Source of the DNA: Spirochaetales bacterium
GTDB lineage: Bacteria > Spirochaetota > Spirochaetia > Sphaerochaetales > Sphaerochaetaceae
Length of the DNA stretch: 6,553 bases
Reading direction: 5' to 3'
Assembly (NCBI GenBank): GCA_017614625.1
Contig: JAGABK010000182.1
Span: 1-6,553, forward strand
Part shown: one piece after another, positions 4,731-6,553 of the stretch
How positions within the stretch are numbered: position 1 is the first letter of the stretch
Layout: each line of letters opens with the position of its first letter
Made by a program: the position numbers and the translations under genes
The notes under the pieces: model-generated
The model's database searches: none
Told to the model about the DNA's origin: nothing
The model's input: the letters and a program-made list of their open reading frames with translations, nothing else

Positions 4731-6553
4731 ATGGCTCTTTCAACCAAAGATATCAGGAACGTCGCCATCGCCGGTCACAACGGAACCGGAAAGACATCGC
4801 TCTTCGAGCAGATCCTTTACTACGGCAACATCATCTCGAGACCGGAGACAGTCGATTCCGGAAAGACCACCAGCGACTACACCGAGGAAGAGGTCGCGAG
4901 GAAGATCTCGATCCACTCCGCCCTTGCCAACGTCAACTGGGAAGGAAAGACGATCAACTTCATCGACACCCCGGGTACCGCAGACTTCGTCGGAGAGGTC
5001 ACATGCGGCTTCAGGACCTGCGAGTCCGCACTCATGGTCGTCGACGCCCGCGACGGAGCCCAGATCGAGACCATCAAGCTGTGGAGGACCCTCAACAGGA
5101 GCAACAAGCCCAGATTCGTGTTCCTCAACAAGATGGAGCGTGAGAGAGTCGATTTCGGCGCAACGTTCAGCCACCTCAAGGAAGAGTTCAAGACCACATT
5201 CGTTCCCGTCGCCATCCCCATGGGTGAAGGCACCGGCTTCAAGGGAGTCATCAACCTGATCGAGAACAAGGCCTACTTCTTCCACGCCGGACAGAAAGAG
5301 ACCGTCGGCGACATCCCCGCCGAGTACAACGACGAGGTCGAGCAGTACCGCGAGATCCTGATCGAGGCAGCCGCCGAAGGAACCGAGGAGCTCATGGAAA
5401 AGTACCTCGAGGAAATGACTCTCGAGCCGGAAGAGATCCACGAGGGCCTCAAGGAAGGTCTCAAGAACAACGTCCTGGTTCCCGTCTTCTGCGGAAGCAC
5501 GCTGAACAACAGCGGAATCACCAACCTCCTCGACTTCATCGCCGACATCGTCCCCTCCCCGGAAGGAGCACAGGAGACAATCATCGGTGAGGACGGAGCC
5601 GAAAAGGCCATCACGGTCGGAGACGGCGCCCTTGCGGCATTCTGCTTCAAGACATCCATCGACCAGTTCTCCGGAAAGCTCTCCTACATCAAGGTCATCG
5701 ACGGAACCCTCACAGGCGAGTCCGACATCTTCAACCCCGAGCTGGGCAAGAAGGAAAAGCCGGGCAAGGTCTACAGGGCGATCGGAAAGAAGCTCATCGA
5801 GACCCAGGCTCTGGTTCCCGGAGACATCGGAATCATCGCAAAGAGCAACGTCGCTGCGACCAACTGCACACTCGTAGGCGGACCCGACCAGAAGTTCACC
5901 TTCAAGCCGCTCAGCCTGCCCAACCCGATCTACTCGCTCGCCATCTCCGCCGCGGACAAGAAGTCCGAGGACAAGATGAACGACTCGCTTCACAGGATCA
6001 CCGAAGAGGATCTGACATTCCAGGTCGGCTACAACGAGGAGACCAAGCAGACCACAGTCTCCGGCATGGGTGAGCTGCACATCGGAATGATCCTCGACAA
6101 GATCAAGGAGAAGCAGAAGATCCAGATCAACACCAAGCTTCCACGTGTCGCCTATCGCGAGACCATCACAAAGAAGAGCGGAATCGTCGAGTATGCACAC
6201 AAGAAGCAGTCTGGTGGACATGGTCAGTATGGTAAGGTCCTCATTGAGATCGCACCGACAGAGCGTGGCCAGTACTACACATTCGAGAACGTCGTCAAGG
6301 GCGGTTCGGTCTCCAAGGGCTACGTCCCCGGAATCGAGAAGGGACTCCATGACCAGATGGAGGAAGGCTTCCTCGCCGGTTATCCGATGGTCGACATCGG
6401 TGTCACACTGGTCGATGGAAAGGAGCACCCGGTAGACTCCTCAGAAATGGCCTTCAGACTTGCAGCCAAGGGCGCGATGAAGCTCGCCATCGAGAAGGCA
6501 GGTCCGGTTCTCCTCGAGCCGTTCGCAAAGCTCTCCGTCTACATCGACAACCA
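4731..6553 (+). CDS. Divergent EF-G-like translational GTPase, 3' end missing
   Basis: The frame runs from the ATG at 4731 off the right edge, giving 607 whole residues; most of domain V is missing. It aligns along its length with EF-G: P-loop GHNGTGKT (15-22) in place of AHIDAGKT, switch I ARKISIHSA (56-64), DTPGTADF (79-86), NKME (133-136), VFCGST (252-257), domain II from about 302, III from about 396 with SGMGELHIGM, and IV from about 470 (LPRVAYRET) with an intact QSGGHGQYGKV block (493-503). The GHxGxGKT P-loop and KISI switch I mark the EF-G-like class that includes Thermus EF-G-2, not the canonical translocase. Three positions differ from classical EF-G: Thr83 replaces the catalytic His, Ser60 replaces the switch I Thr, and Glu136 replaces the base-reading Asp. 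Its exact role is unknown; translocation or a ribosome-rescue or stress role are options. Strong codon bias and an ideal Shine-Dalgarno imply good expression. It has its own promoter, so it is not co-transcribed with the EF-G gene before it. Confidence 0.92.
   Translation, partial: MALSTKDIRNVAIAGHNGTGKTSLFEQILYYGNIISRPETVDSGKTTSDYTEEEVARKISIHSALANVNWEGKTINFIDTPGTADFVGEVTCGFRTCESALMVVDARDGAQIETIKLWRTLNRSNKPRFVFLNKMERERVDFGATFSHLKEEFKTTFVPVAIPMGEGTGFKGVINLIENKAYFFHAGQKETVGDIPAEYNDEVEQYREILIEAAAEGTEELMEKYLEEMTLEPEEIHEGLKEGLKNNVLVPVFCGSTLNNSGITNLLDFIADIVPSPEGAQETIIGEDGAEKAITVGDGALAAFCFKTSIDQFSGKLSYIKVIDGTLTGESDIFNPELGKKEKPGKVYRAIGKKLIETQALVPGDIGIIAKSNVAATNCTLVGGPDQKFTFKPLSLPNPIYSLAISAADKKSEDKMNDSLHRITEEDLTFQVGYNEETKQTTVSGMGELHIGMILDKIKEKQKIQINTKLPRVAYRETITKKSGIVEYAHKKQSGGHGQYGKVLIEIAPTERGQYYTFENVVKGGSVSKGYVPGIEKGLHDQMEEGFLAGYPMVDIGVTLVDGKEHPVDSSEMAFRLAAKGAMKLAIEKAGPVLLEPFAKLSVYIDN

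Noticed and set aside
4740..6428. A 562-codon open frame on the - strand opposite the second EF-G gene
   Set aside because: Same cause: a Leu/Asp/Val-rich shadow without recognisable motifs, opposite an unmistakable GTPase gene.
1..6553. Search for CRISPR arrays, transposases, tRNA or rRNA genes, toxin-antitoxin pairs or a defence system
   Set aside because: None is visible. All spacers are under 200 bases and are explained by terminators, promoters and ribosome-binding sites, and all genes are housekeeping, transport or envelope types.

Overview
The window looks like ordinary chromosomal DNA from a GC-rich bacterium. Every gene I can support is on the + strand, and coding DNA strongly prefers codons ending in C or G. 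The best guess for the host is the Spirochaetota (Treponema/Sphaerochaeta side). The first EF-G gene resembles the spirochaete-type EF-G2 (recycling) subfamily, the second resembles the divergent EF-G-like proteins with a GHNGTGKTS P-loop, and the small secreted helical-repeat protein fits that group too. This assignment is inference from protein character, not a database match.

Layout: (1) 1-1377 is the 3' part of a lipoprotein-type ABC-transporter substrate-binding protein, cut by the left edge and closed by an intrinsic terminator (1403-1439). (2) 1508-2407 encodes a 299-residue exported TPR-like protein with its own extended -10 promoter, a good Shine-Dalgarno and a terminator (2426-2455). 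(3) 2514-4553 encodes a full-length 679-residue EF-G of the recycling-type EF-G2 class, again followed by a terminator (4599-4634). (4) After an AT-rich promoter/leader stretch, 4731-6553 holds the first 607 residues of a second, more divergent EF-G-like GTPase, cut by the right edge at the start of domain V.

Each gene is separated from the next by a hairpin terminator and its own promoter-like sequence, so this is a row of single-gene transcription units rather than an operon. The substrate-binding protein and the TPR-like protein act outside the cytoplasm (nutrient capture; unknown envelope role). The two EF-G paralogs act on the ribosome. Neither shows the full set of canonical translocase motifs: the first lacks the domain IV SGGxGQYG loop signature, and the second lacks the switch II catalytic His and has NKME in place of NKxD. 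A conventional translocating EF-G is therefore expected elsewhere in the genome.

I found no mobile element, CRISPR array, tRNA, rRNA or defence system. The most noteworthy content is the tandem pair of specialised EF-G paralogs and the motif changes in the second.
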